DNA of 64,000 bases, taken from NCBI RefSeq assembly GCF_029784165.1, contig NC_073694.1, positions 52,175,674 to 52,239,673 of the forward strand. The letters are read 5' to 3'. This DNA comes from Wyeomyia smithii (taxonomy: Eukaryota > Arthropoda > Insecta > Diptera > Culicidae). The position numbers were made by a program, and so were the translations under genes. The notes under the pieces are model-generated. The model did no database searches, was not told the origin of the DNA, and saw only the letters and a program-made list of their open reading frames with translations. The number at the start of each line of letters is the position of its first letter. Position 1 is the first letter of the stretch. Shown here one piece after another: positions 1 through 9,419 of the stretch.

Positions 1-240
1 AAAAAACTTTGTTTACAAAGTTGTCTGAAGTTAACGGTTTGTAGAACAACTTTTTTTCTCTACACACAAAAATAAACATTAGGCATCTAATTTTATCGAA
101 AATTTTGATCACCACACATTTTGGATAACATTAAAAAAGGGATTCATTTAACAACTCTGTAGAAGAATGTTTTTCTTTAGGTCGAATTTTTCCCCTATAT
201 TCGGTTTCAGAGCACACATTCTCATGTTTTATTATGTTCT
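1..240. repeat. Dispersed non-coding repeat (family A), copy 1
   Basis: A+T-rich sequence with phrases such as TCGAAAATTTTGATCA and GTAGAACAAC, which recur in the same order at about 980-1,130 and 59,200-59,470. No reading frame of interest. The three copies are diverged from each other. This looks like one of the many short non-autonomous repeats of mosquito genomes. The boundaries are not defined because no clear ends or target duplication are visible. Confidence 0.5.
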
Positions 241-640
241 TTTTTATTTATTCCTGATGTTTTGTTTTTAATCTTTTTTGTTTCTTTCTGCTAATAGTTT
301 TTATTTATTAATTCTTTGCTTTTTATACCTAAATAATATTTTTCACAACTTTTCTATTTGAATTTTTGAAATTTGTGCAGATTACCGGTTTTCCCAGTTT
401 TTAAAAAGTTCTCAAAGTTTTTGGTAATGGATTTTGTGTTCATCACTTGGCGGTAGAAATTGATGAAAAGTTTCAAGAACAATTTTCCGCGAAAAATGAA
501 CTAATTACATATAAGCAGACCGAGCACAGACGACATGAGTAGATATCAACCATTTACTGTGATATTCTCTATATCAGCATCAGCAAAAAAAATTAACAGA
601 ATCGTCCCGCTCCAACCAGTCAATTAATATTTGTATCCAT
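241..640. other. A+T-rich non-coding stretch
   Basis: T-rich low-complexity DNA without a convincing coding frame, motif or RNA gene. Confidence 0.6.
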
Positions 641-647
641 GAACTAA

Positions 648-803
648 GGGGCCATCCACATACCACGTGGACAGATTTTTGACGATTTTCAACCCCCCTC
701 CCCCCGTGGACAAATGCCCATATAAATTGTTTTTTTTTTTGCAAGGACCGTGGACATTACACCCCCCCCCCCCAAGCTGTCCACGTGGTATGTGGATGGC
801 CCC
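648..803. mobile_element. Palindromic MITE (family GGGGCCATCC), copy 1
   Basis: The left end 648-674 (starting GGGGCCATCCACATACCACG) is the exact reverse complement of the right end 777-803, so the unit has perfect 27-bp terminal inverted repeats around a spacer of about 100 bp. The spacer holds homopolymer runs (T and C tracts) and no coding frame. A diverged second copy is at 42,744-42,912. It behaves like a non-autonomous DNA element. Superfamily cannot be assigned because the target duplication is unclear (CTAA on the left, CTAA-like on the right). Confidence 0.75.
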
Positions 804-859
804 TAAGACTAATTTGATGTCTCGCAAGTAAGGGCTTATCAAAAAGTTAGAAACAACCC

Positions 860-975
860 TCTCTCATCAACAATCTGCTCTTAGAGCGTAATGAAAACTG
901 ATGTCTTGTAAGAAAACACCATGCTGGTAAAGGCAACAGTACCATACAGCGCACGTGGAGCAGAGCGCCGCTAGT
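860..975 (+). repeat. Dispersed repeat fragment (family B), copy 1
   Basis: The phrase AACTGATGTCTTG, then GAAAACA, then GCAACAGTACC reappears in inverted orientation at 19,795-19,895. Non-coding. Together the two copies show a dispersed repeat of at least 80 bp of unknown class. Confidence 0.45.
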
Positions 976-979
976 GTCT

Positions 980-1150
980 TGTCATCTATCACTGCACAAC
1001 TTTTTGTCCAATCTACAAAAATAAAAAGTTAGACTTTTGATTTCATCGAAAATTTTGATCAACCCAAATTTTTTATAGCATGAAAATAAGCACTTCATCA
1101 TATATAACAAATTTGTAAAATAATGTAGGGTGGGAGCCGGCGAATATTTG
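980..1150. repeat. Dispersed non-coding repeat (family A), copy 2
   Basis: Matches the order of phrases in 1-240 (TCTACAAAAATAAA, TCATCGAAAATTTTGATCAA, then AACAAATTTGTA). Non-coding and diverged. Confidence 0.45.
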
Positions 1151-1224
1151 TGAACTTTTTGTTTATTTACTAAGATCAATTAAGAATCTTTTTTTTTACA
1201 TTTCAAAATTGTCAAAGCCATAGA

Positions 1225-1855
1225 ATATAGATTTGGAACTACTGAACCGATCAACGTGAAAAATTATATGTATGGGTTTTAAGGGACGGGAAAGTTGATT
1301 AGGATAGTTCGAGACCCCTTTCTCTTCTAAGGGAGGGAGGGGTCCTATACAAATGAAACACAAATTTCTGCACTACTCGAGAACAAATCATGCAAATGAA
1401 ATGAAATTTGGCATAATGGATTTTTTGGAGCAATAAATATTTCCAAGGTGCTTCAATACCTCTCCCTCTTCTGGAAGGGAAAAATCTCATGCAAATGAAA
1501 CACAAATTTCCGAAAAGCTGGAGAACTCATCAAGTAAATAAAACTAAATTAGGCATGGGTAGGTTTTTGGGAACGAGAAATGTTTCTATGATGTTCGACA
1601 CCCCTCCCTACCCGAAAACAGAGGGGGGTCCCAGGTAAATCAAATAAATATTTCAACCAATTTTTCCGGAAAACAGCTTAAAATGATTGAAATGATGCAC
1701 GAAAGCCAAAAATCGACCTCAGACGCTATTTTTGAATCCAATACGGAGACTTCTGGTATCTGGAAAACTGTTAAAAATGGCCGAATATCACCCAATATCG
1801 TTATTTCCGGAACCAGAACAATGCAATGAGAATCCATTTATAATGTTTTAAACTA
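1225..1855. repeat. Helitron-like dispersed repeat, copy 1
   Basis: Contains GAACTACTGAACCGATCA followed by spaced pyrimidine-rich/G-rich blocks and repeated ATGCAAATGAAACACAAAT units. The first half resembles 37,250-37,680; the last 200 bp (GGCCGAATATCACCCAATAT and neighbours) resembles 43,340-43,460, part of a copy that ends in a Helitron-style terminus. I infer a non-autonomous rolling-circle element or a relative, mostly decayed. No transposase or helicase frame is present. Confidence 0.4.
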
Positions 1856-1857
1856 TG

Positions 1858-2925
1858 TTTTTCTGTTTATTGATCTACGTAAAGCATTCGGTACAATTGA
1901 TCACGCCATACTCGCATCTTAACTGGAACTGCTAGGAATAAGAGGAATACCAGATAATTTAATCACAATTTTTTACGTAGTATGTCTCAGTTTGTTGTGA
2001 TAAGTAGCTTGCGTAGTCTTTTGAAACCGATTGCTGTTGGTGTGCCACAGGGAAGTAGCCCAGGTGCGATGCTGTTTTTGTTATATATTAACGACATTGG
2101 AAACCTTTCTCTTGAAGGAAAACTAAGATTGTTCGACATCCCAGCTATTCAAGTCCCTATGCAACCGGATCTAGTAATCCTCAACGAATATTTCAAGCAA
2201 AACGTGCTATCAATGAACCATGACAAAACTAAAACGATTGTATTCAAATCACCCAGGAACCCGACCCCTAGAACTCTAAAGTTGAAGATTGGTCAAACGA
2301 TGGTAAAACAAATAACTGAGCATAAATATCCCGGGCTAGTTCTTGATGATCTTGACGTTTCATAAACAATATTACTAATTACACACATAAACAATATTAC
2401 TAATTCCATAGCACCAATCCGTCGATTACTTCGTAAACTCTCATACTTTGTGCCAACACTCGAAGATACAATACCTGATAAGTATATGGGGATCTGCACC
2501 GAAGACAGTAATTCAAAACCTTATAATTCTACAAAATAAAGTGTAAAGAAGTTTATATAAGTTACCCTACACATACTTTAGAGTTGAACTTTATACGGAA
2601 AAAGTAAAAAAAAAAACATTTCACCCCTACAGGCCTTACATGATCTCAGAAAAGTAGTATATAAATTCAAGATAACTAAGCTAGTAGGTATGCATTCAAA
2701 TTTGGATTTCGGAAGACAAAATCATTCCCACAATACTAGGCGATCTAATAATTTTCATTTACATAGAATAAGAGCCGAATATGGAAGAAAACGAGTAACA
2801 TGATGAGACCTCAATGCTCAATAATTTACCCGTTGATTTAAAAAACCTGCCTAATTTGGAGCTGTTTACACAACTGATGCCATAGGATTATAAATTTGAG
2901 AAAACTGTGTTCATTGGGTTAGCTA
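1858..2925 (+). mobile_element. Degenerate 5'-truncated LINE, CR1/L2-like (RT to 3' end)
   Basis: Only the second half of a LINE ORF2 remains. Reading + strand with several frameshifts gives the RT palm motif LIDLRKAFGTIDHA (about 1,866), then GVPQGSSPGAMLFLLYIND (about 2,040-2,095), then a frame without the catalytic YADD box, which appears lost in a small deletion near 2,135. Further on are KYPGLVLD-like and LRKLSYFVP-like blocks and, near 2,725-2,800, the HNTRRSNNFHL block typical of the ORF2 C-terminus of CR1/L2-type LINEs. It has no endonuclease, and stops and shifts show it is long dead. The tail region near 2,900-2,935 is the target of the next element. Exact clade is uncertain. Confidence 0.7.
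1982..2365 (+). pseudogene. Reverse transcriptase fragment of the CR1/L2-like LINE
   Basis: A 127-codon open frame inside the element above. It carries GVPQGS (RT motif 4 region) near residues 20-25 and NVLSMNHDKTKTIVFKS-like and EHKYPGLVLDD blocks downstream. The catalytic Asp-Asp pair expected after KLRLF is missing, so it cannot encode an active RT. The apparent start codon has no meaning because the true frame enters from upstream through a frameshift and a stop. Confidence 0.7.
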
Positions 2926-2935
2926 GTTAGTAGGA
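2926..2935 (+). repeat. Left target-site duplication of Loa-type LINE 1
   Basis: GTTAGTAGGA here is repeated exactly at 5,705-5,714, directly outside the T-rich (minus-strand poly-A) end and the truncated 5' end of the LINE between them. Confidence 0.7.
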
Positions 2936-3076
2936 TTTTTTTATTTTTTTATTTTTTTTTTTTTGTTAGGGAATTAGGATTACGTTGTCCATTGATGTGA
3001 ACTTTTGTAATATATCCCAGTCAATTGCTATACGTGTCCCTTTGCAAAATACAATGACCACTATTGTTGTGATTGA

Positions 3077-3655
3077 TCAGGTACCTGCACCGACACGCTC
3101 CCAGTCAGGTAAAATATGGTTTATGAAGCCAATCACCTTTCCAGGATTTAAAGACCAAATCTCTTTGGGCTGTAAGAAGCCACTGCCAAGAAGCCTTGAT
3201 CTGCGTTTAAATAATGCACCACAACTGCAAAGCAGATGTTCCGATGTCTCGCGTTCCGTATTACAAAAGCGACAGATATCATCCAGAACCCGGCAAATGT
3301 TCTTTAAATGATATCTACTCGGACAGTGCCCCGTTACTAGGCCGACGTATGTACAAAGAGCTCTTTTGTTGAGCTCTAAGAGCTTTTTCGAATGATTCTC
3401 GTTTGGTGTTATAAATCTTTTAGATTGGGAACACTTTTTGACATCCAGCCAATTGGTTTTCACTTTTTGTTTCTCCCAGCGTTTAAGCTCCATTTTCACT
3501 GCACAGTTTGATATACCACAGAAAGGTTTTGGGCCGATAAACTGTGAGTTAGATCCTTGTTTTGCAAGTTCGTCTGCCCTTTCATTCCCACCAATGCCAC
3601 AATGTCCTGGAACCCACAACAAATTTACTGAGTTTGTTTGACACAGCTGTCGCAA
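3077..3655 (-). pseudogene. RNase H end and C-terminal Cys/His region of Loa-type LINE 1
   Basis: A 192-codon open frame. It begins just before the last RNase H motif (LLWVPGHCGIGGNERADELA, residues about 13-32), where His and Asp residues close the active site. Then comes a basic linker and a CRFCNTERETSEHLLCSCGA cluster (residues about 131-150), a C-x2-C-x8-H-x4-C zinc-binding pattern common near the ORF2 end of such LINEs. It ends at the stop at 3,077. It is separated from the upstream RNase H half (3,680-4,216) by a stop/shift near 3,670. Confidence 0.75.
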
Positions 3656-3679
3656 TGTGAGAATACATTCCCAGACAAT

Positions 3680-4216
3680 CTAGGATGTGCATTTATAAGC
3701 ATCAAGTGCTTTCAGCGCTGCTTGACTGTCGGAGAAAATACAAATTTTTGCATGTTTGTATTTTCTAGTCAGACAAACATACGCATATTCAAGGATTGCA
3801 AAAATCTCTGCTTGAAACACTGTTGGCCAGTCTCCCATAGACACTGAAATATTAATTCCAGGGCCAAAGATTCCTGCACCAGTTTTTGTACCTATTTTTG
3901 AGCCATTTGTGAAAAATATCGTTGAACCGGGACGGACATCAGGAACTCCGACTTCCCAGTCTGTACGCGACGTTTCGCATATCTTGTAGGGAATATCATG
4001 ATTATCCTGAGGTGCCATCCAGTCTCCATTCATACTCATCACTGGCACTCTTTTGAAAAAGTCCAGTATAGTCAGGTGACCCACAAGATCACCTGACAAT
4101 ATAGTTTTTGTTCGTTTGAGCCTCAATGCACTCTTTTCTGTTTCTAGTTGCACGTATTCGTACAATGGCAACAGATGAAGAATTGCATCAAGAGCTTTTG
4201 ATGGGGTGCTGCTCAT
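3680..4216 (-). pseudogene. RNase H N-terminal half of Loa-type LINE 1
   Basis: A 178-codon open frame holding STIFFTNGSKIGTKTGAGIF, then VFQAEIFAILEYA, then ICIFSDSQAALKALDA. These are the first three acidic motifs of an RNase H fold. The first catalytic Asp of the usual TDGS motif reads Asn here (TNGS), so even a repaired frame would probably lack nuclease activity. The protein would follow the RT domain and remove RNA during target-primed copying. Confidence 0.75.
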
Positions 4217-4325
4217 TGCTCCTATTATCGCAATGCACGCAAGTCGTTGAACTTTATCTAGCTTTGTTCTGGCGGTGGATTCTTTGGTTTTCGGCCACCA
4301 TACTAACGCAGCGTAGGTCAGTTTG

Positions 4326-4335
4326 GGACGTATAA
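4326..4335 (+). repeat. Left target duplication of SINE copy 1
   Basis: GGACGTATAA, identical to 4,548-4,557. The two copies join to the same Loa coding sequence when the SINE is removed. Confidence 0.85.
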
Positions 4336-4547
4336 AGCAAAGCCTTGGTGCTACATTCCGATTCGGAACTTGACCTTCTGTTTACTATACACAGACTTCG
4401 CAGCCAACTGTTGAGTGTACAGGACAATTGCGGGGCTAGCGCTACGATCCTACTGACACTAACAGTCTCTTCCGAGCCGAGACTCGAACCTACGACAACT
4501 GGCTTGTTGGGCCAGCATCGTACCTCGAGACCAGCTGGGGACGGATT
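4336..4547 (-). mobile_element. tRNA-derived SINE, copy 1 (nested in the Loa LINE)
   Basis: The coding strand of the SINE is minus. It starts near 4,547 and has a tRNA-like head, TGGCCCAACAAGCCAG, followed by GGTTCGAGTCT, a good pol III B box. A body shared with the copies at 13,558 and 54,776 follows (CGTAGCGCTAGCCCCGCAAT), and it ends TTTGCTTT. It is flanked by an exact 10-bp duplication GGACGTATAA (4,326-4,335 and 4,548-4,557), which proves insertion into an existing Loa LINE. It resembles tRNA-derived SINEs known from culicine mosquitoes; I do not claim a family name. Confidence 0.85.
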
Positions 4548-4557
4548 GGACGTATAA
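4548..4557 (+). repeat. Right target duplication of SINE copy 1
   Basis: GGACGTATAA, identical to 4,326-4,335. Confidence 0.85.
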
Positions 4558-4717
4558 TCGATGTGAATATTCACATCACCAATTTTGGTCTCAAGCCCCA
4601 CTTTCTTCCAACGGTTTTGGAGCACAACCATAATGCAATGACTGCCTTGTTGATTGCATAGTCAAGATGTGCATTCCAGTTTAGCTTGGTATCAAGGATA
4701 ACTCTTAAGTATTTAAC

Positions 4718-4987
4718 CTATTCACTGAATGGAATTTCTACTCCTCCAAGCTTGAGAGTTTTTAGATTGAATTTCCTCTTTCTAGTGAAAGGTACGATTA
4801 CAGCTTTTGTCGGATTAATGCGGAGACCCTCCTTTATACACCAAGACTGTGTATACTCCAGAGCCTCCTGCATTCTTTCCGAAACTATGTTGTCAAACTT
4901 TCCTCTTATCAAGATGACTATGTCATCTGCAAAGCCCACAACTTCGAAACCTTTTGCTTCTAAGCTTTTGAGAAGATCGTCCACCAC
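4718..4987 (-). pseudogene. RT palm fragment (FADD box) of Loa-type LINE 1
   Basis: An 89-codon frame with GFADDIVIL at residues about 18-26, the catalytic Asp pair of reverse transcriptase, followed by WCIKEGLRINPTKAVIVPF, the usual motif D region. It is cut from the upstream palm frame (4,988-5,383) by a single stop at the Trp-Ser junction. Confidence 0.75.
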
Positions 4988-5383
4988 TCAAGACCACATA
5001 AGTGGCGAAAGAACTTCTCCTTGCGGACATCCTTTCGTTGCCCTTATCGTGATAGACGAACCTCCCAACTCAGACGTGATTTCTCTTTTTGCAAGCATGG
5101 TATGAATCCAGTCAACAATACTCGTGTGAAATCCTTTTTTCCTCATTGCACTAGACATTGAAGAATAGGACGCGTTATCAAAAGCACCTTCAATGTCGAA
5201 GAAAGAGCACAGAGCAATTTCTTTAGCTGAAAGTGACTTTTCAATTCTCATAACCAGCGTATGAAGCGCTGTGATAGTGGATTTTCCAGTTTGATAGGCA
5301 AACTGGAACTTTGAAAGCGGTTTTGTTTGCATGTAAGATGTATGAATGAAATCATTCAGCACTTTTTCCATTGTCTTCAACAA
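4988..5383 (-). pseudogene. RT fingers/palm fragment of Loa-type LINE 1
   Basis: A 131-codon frame with KFQFAYQTGKSTITALH, FDIEGAFDNASY (first catalytic Asp) and GCPQGEVLSPLMW. Its upstream part continues towards 5,690 in other frames, so the listed start is only the first Met after a frameshift. Confidence 0.75.
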
Positions 5384-5704
5384 AACCGAAGAAAGACTAA
5401 TGGGTCTGAATGATTTAGGATGCGTCTAATCACGCTTCCCAGTTTTAGGTATTAAGATTACTCTTACTACCCTCCATTTTGATGGAATATGATTCAACCT
5501 TAAACTGGCCTTGAAAATCTCAATGAGAGAAGGAATTTGTATTGCTTCACCTTTTTGAAGCAATGCTGGAAATATTCCTCTAAACTTGCAGATTAGAAAG
5601 GCTCAAAGGATCTCATAGCACTTTCCACCCTGGTTCTCGTAGAAATTTCATCCGCCACATCTGATACAGTACTTTCTTTTCTAGTAGACCCAGAGCTAGT
5701 AGGA

Positions 5705-5714
5705 GTTAGTAGGA
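5705..5714 (+). repeat. Right target duplication of Loa-type LINE 1
   Basis: GTTAGTAGGA, identical to 2,926-2,935. Confidence 0.7.
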
Positions 5715-5724
5715 ATAATTTATT

Positions 5725-5802
5725 TCCGGACTACTTCGTGATTAGGGCGAAACTAGATAGGAAAACAAGCAAGGATTTACCCTTATCACGAAGTAGTCCG
5801 GA
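5725..5802. mobile_element. 78-bp palindromic insert (tiny MITE or hairpin)
   Basis: TCCGGACTACTTCGTGAT at 5,725-5,742 is the exact reverse complement of 5,785-5,802. The stem continues imperfectly inside. Both sides carry the same sequence TAGGAATAATTTATTT (5,710-5,725 and 5,811-5,826). It may be a very short MITE or a foldback formed at the insertion site. Confidence 0.6.
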
Positions 5803-5829
5803 TTTGTTAATAGGAATAATTTATTTGTT

Positions 5830-7200
5830 AATTTCTTATGAAAAAAGAAAAGTAGGTTTTAATTGCCTATGAAAGAAGCAACTTTCGAAACAGTCACACT
5901 TTCACAGGCTTTACCTTACTTCAACCAATCTATTAATAAGGATTTTTTTCGCAGTACTCAAAAAAAGAATAAAATGGGCGAGAAAAAGTTTGGTCCGTCA
6001 GCTAGTACATATAAGTATATTGGCTGTCCTCGTAATATCGTCCACTTTAAATTTTGTCTCAATTTTGTTAACTTTCGACATGTTTTGTTCAAAATTGTAG
6101 TTATTCCAGCAGGGTTCTTGCAATTTCATTTAATATTTGTTTTTTTTTTGTGATTATGCATATATTTTTTGCATGATATTAACCATTTCAATACACTTTC
6201 ATGCTTCTTCTTTTTTCTCATTCCACAGTTTTTTTAATGTTACATTTTTTAAGGAATGGAAAATTTTGTTTTCAGTTATTCACGAATTTTTTGCCAGTTA
6301 ATCCTTTTCGTTTCATATTATTCATATTTTTTTACTGTTTTCCAAATTTTCTTTTCAAATATTTATCCTTATTGATATGTTTTAATTATTTTAAATACTC
6401 TTACTAGGGGCACCCAAATTTCTAGGAATGGTTAAGAAGCTGTGATCCGTATTTTTTCCAGTATGAGCTTTAGAGAATTTTTGTTTTCCCTTCTATCGAT
6501 CAGTGTTATCATCACCCAGACGAGACTCGGACTCCCATTCTCCGATTAGTCCGAATCAAATGCATGTTTAGCAACACGATTTCTACAATCCTTAAATAAT
6601 TTAAAAGCTTGGTTTTGGGTTGTGTTATTTTTTTCCGTCTCTTCGATAAACTTTTGATATTCAGAATATTTCATTATAATTCTATTGAAACTTGCGGTTT
6701 GCTCTTTTTTATATTTATTTATTTAATATATTTAAAAGTTCTTGTTCAGTTTTATCGTTTTTTATAAAATTATGACTTCAGAGATTTGAGTTTTTTTGAA
6801 ATATTTGATCACTTATTTTTCAACTGTTTTGCTCACGTTTGGAACATGTATCTTGCGTCGGTTGCTTGTCAATGGTACAAAAATACTTATTTTATACTTC
6901 GCGCGTTTTATTTTACTTATAGTTGCACTGAAGGTTTTTTGAGGTTTTTTCATTGTGGTTGATTCTGTCTAGTGTATTTTTTTTCTCTCGAAAAACTGCC
7001 AAAGTTCTATACAATCATTTCGCATTACTTTGTAACATTTTTTTAATTTATGATAAACTCATTTCCATTTTTAACAACTCAAACAAGCAGGTTTAATAAT
7101 CATGAGAGTATAATCCCGTTATAATATTCTCCAATGTTAATAGCACAAGAAACACATCTCAGCAATAAACTACGTTTGCATGAAACAGAACATAAATTCT
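5830..7200. other. T-rich non-coding stretch
   Basis: Long T-rich low-complexity sequence. Short open frames at 5,863-6,153 and 6,201-6,407 have compositions expected from A+T-rich DNA (Phe, Leu, Lys and Asn rich) and no domain. Nothing else recognised. Confidence 0.6.
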
Positions 7201-8030
7201 ATCAATTTTTTACTCTACAAAACCCCCCTCCCTTCCGCGGGAACGCAGATTATGGACGCATTGGGAAATTGCCTACGCAATACTAGAGGCAATAGACAAA
7301 AATGTCCCCTCTGTTGACTTTGTGTTTTTTTTTCTCGTACAGTTCTTTCTGTGCGGTCTTCCCTCAGCAAGGGGGATCATCCCAATTGTATTGCAATAAA
7401 AGCGAAATAAGCGCAATAAGCGGAATCAAAACGCATGAAGTTGCGAAGCAATGCGAAACGGGAATAAAAGAGTGACGAGCATAAATAATAAATAATGCCT
7501 TTTTTATTTGAAAGTATTGAAAACAAAAAATGCAGGAAAAACTAAACCTTTCGACCCGTTAGTTAGAAACGTGACATGATTTGCCAATTTTTCACCCCTT
7601 TTCACCCCGAACGCGGTGCGACGCTGCAGACAGATGCGTCTTATTGGAAATGCGTGCGACGGAGACTGTGTAGAAAGTGGAATTCGAACGGCCGAAGTTT
7701 TCGCTTACTGCAGCTAGTCGTAAGCCAGCGGAGAGGAATTTGATGACGAATGCGAGTTCTTTTTTTAGAATATATTGGACGGTACAAGAAAGACCTGGGA
7801 ATGTCAATAAGATAGACCTAACTTTTTTCTTTTAGTTTTAGCGTATATCATAAATTTTGCCAACTTTTAATCTTGTGTTTAGCTTAGTCAAGCTTCTATT
7901 AAATAACATTTTCCCCCATCTATTATTAGCTCAGACGTGAATGTAAAAACGATAATTGCAACATCCATGATCTTTCCGACCGTCCGTCGCTTGTCGTTTC
8001 CGATTGCGCGGTTTCGCAACGCGCACCTGT
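7200..8030. other. Non-coding stretch of mixed composition
   Basis: Less A+T-rich than its surroundings around 7,210-7,450 and 7,590-7,800, but no coding frame, RNA gene or repeat copy that I can recognise within the window. Confidence 0.5.
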
Positions 8031-8039
8031 AGCTACAAA

Positions 8040-8301
8040 ACTCGACTCGAAGGACTAATCGTTCTAATTAATTTTCAATGATTGGCACACTTATCGAAAG
8101 TCAATGAGTTGTGCATTACAAACTAACTAAGCGCCGGTGCACTCTAACGGGACGCAAACAAACGGTGCCTTTGAGCGACTGAATAACAAAACAACGGTGA
8201 AGCGGTCACTAAAAGTGTTTCAAGTGGCTAGAGCTCGGTAGTGTTGTCACCTGGTTTGTTTTCGAACAAAGTCCGGCAATTATCGTAAAACCACATCAGA
8301 T
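8040..8301 (+). promoter_or_regulatory. Possible untranslated first exon with splice donor
   Basis: A locally G+C-richer block ends in ACATCAGAT|GTAAGC, a good match to a splice donor with GT at 8,302-8,303. The block has no long frame and contains AAAGTGTTTCAAGTG-type sequence often seen in insect 5' leaders. This is inference from composition and the donor match only; no TATA box or defined start was found. Confidence 0.22.
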
Positions 8302-8309
8302 GTAAGCTT

Positions 8310-9130
8310 TCGGCCTTCTAACAACTATTTGAGACGTTATTGGCAGTATGTTTTTTAAGTGTCAAAAACAGCCACTTTGATGAAAAGTTCTCAGTGTGTT
8401 ACATGCGAGATTCCGCCCATTTTGAGATTATCTCATTGTATTAGCTGCGTGTTTTAACATAATGACATCTAATATTATACGAGTGTACGAAACCCTCTTC
8501 TGAGATTCACGTTACAGTATCATCAGAGGTAGTCTTACTAAATTATATCTAAGTATGTTTGATATTTTTTTGTAAAATAACATTAATTTCCTTAATATTA
8601 AAGTGAAAAAAGTGCGCATTTCAACACAACTCTGATATCCAAGTAAAAAAAGTAATTAGCATTAGTCTTTTATTCTGTGAAAAAATCCGTTTTAGCGCTG
8701 AAGAACCATTCAAAAATGAATCGCGTCTTGATTCAAAAATTTTACCTGATTATTTCTAAATTTTCCCTTATATTTCCTGATTTTCTGAAAATTTAAACTT
8801 AAGAGAAGCAAACAAGGGTTTGCTCCGAAAGAATTACCAGTGTAATCAACGCAAAACTTTGTTCAAAATGTATTGCAAAAAAAAAGGTCGAAAGATCAGC
8901 TCACGCCCTTTCGGCCCCGGGAGGGCCACGCCATTGGCTTGACAACGGAGAGCTGTTCGCGGACATTCGTTTCACAAATCGTTGATAATGGAGGAAGTAT
9001 ACATTACAAAGTAGGTAAGCGTGCAGTACCTACTATCAACTGTTTACATTTGCGATTGATAATAAAGCACTAAATAAGCGAACGAAAGCGCCGCAGTAAC
9101 ACACGAAGTCCTTCGCGCCATTTTTTTTTT
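8310..9130. other. Non-coding stretch
   Basis: A+T-rich. A 66-codon frame at 8,873-9,073 has no recognisable domain. Nothing else supported. Confidence 0.5.
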
Positions 9131-9349
9131 CGTGCTACTATGAATCGTTTCTATTGCTATCTTTTGCTTCACCCCAAGCTAGGCCCGGAAGATTTAATGT
9201 GTCGAAATTTTTATGGCCATTCAAACCTCTAGATCTAGACCATGGGTAGCGATAGAGTGGTCCGTACTGTACGTGGATCGCTCCCAGAAGTGCTACCTGA
9301 AGACAGATAATACCGAGACGGCTTATCAACGCCTGGTTGCGCAACCGAA

Positions 9350-9384
9350 TATAAACGTATGATGGCGACCCTGAGCAGTTTCAT
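9350..9384 (+). promoter_or_regulatory. Possible core promoter (TATA plus initiator)
   Basis: TATAAA at 9,350-9,355 is followed 27-33 bp later by GCAGTTTCATTC, which contains two approximate insect initiators. The surrounding 9,150-9,420 is G+C-richer than average. No coding exon could be linked to it. Confidence 0.25.
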
Positions 9385-9419
9385 TCACATTTCGATTGAT
9401 TTGTGACGTGCCGCGGTTG

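Larger units (their letters stand above)
2936..5704 (-). mobile_element. Loa/Lian-type LINE 1, 5'-truncated, with RNase H
   Basis: Minus-strand LINE flanked by a 10-bp duplication. The left edge (2,936-2,968) is T-rich, which is the A-rich 3' tail on the coding strand. In coding order the sequence shows the end of the RT fingers (about 5,690-5,400), RT palm motifs FQFAYQTGKSTITALH, FDIEGAFDNASY and GCPQGEVLSPLMW (5,320-5,000), GFADDIVIL (about 4,935), a thumb region cut by a SINE (4,336-4,547), then an RNase H domain and a Cys/His tail. LINEs with RT followed by RNase H of this kind are known in Aedes (Lian, Loa clade). The endonuclease and ORF1 are absent. Several frameshifts and stops make it inactive. 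Confidence 0.8.

Noticed and set aside
5863..6407. Two short + strand frames (96 and 68 codons)
   Set aside because: Phe/Leu/Lys-rich products of T-rich DNA, no conserved block.
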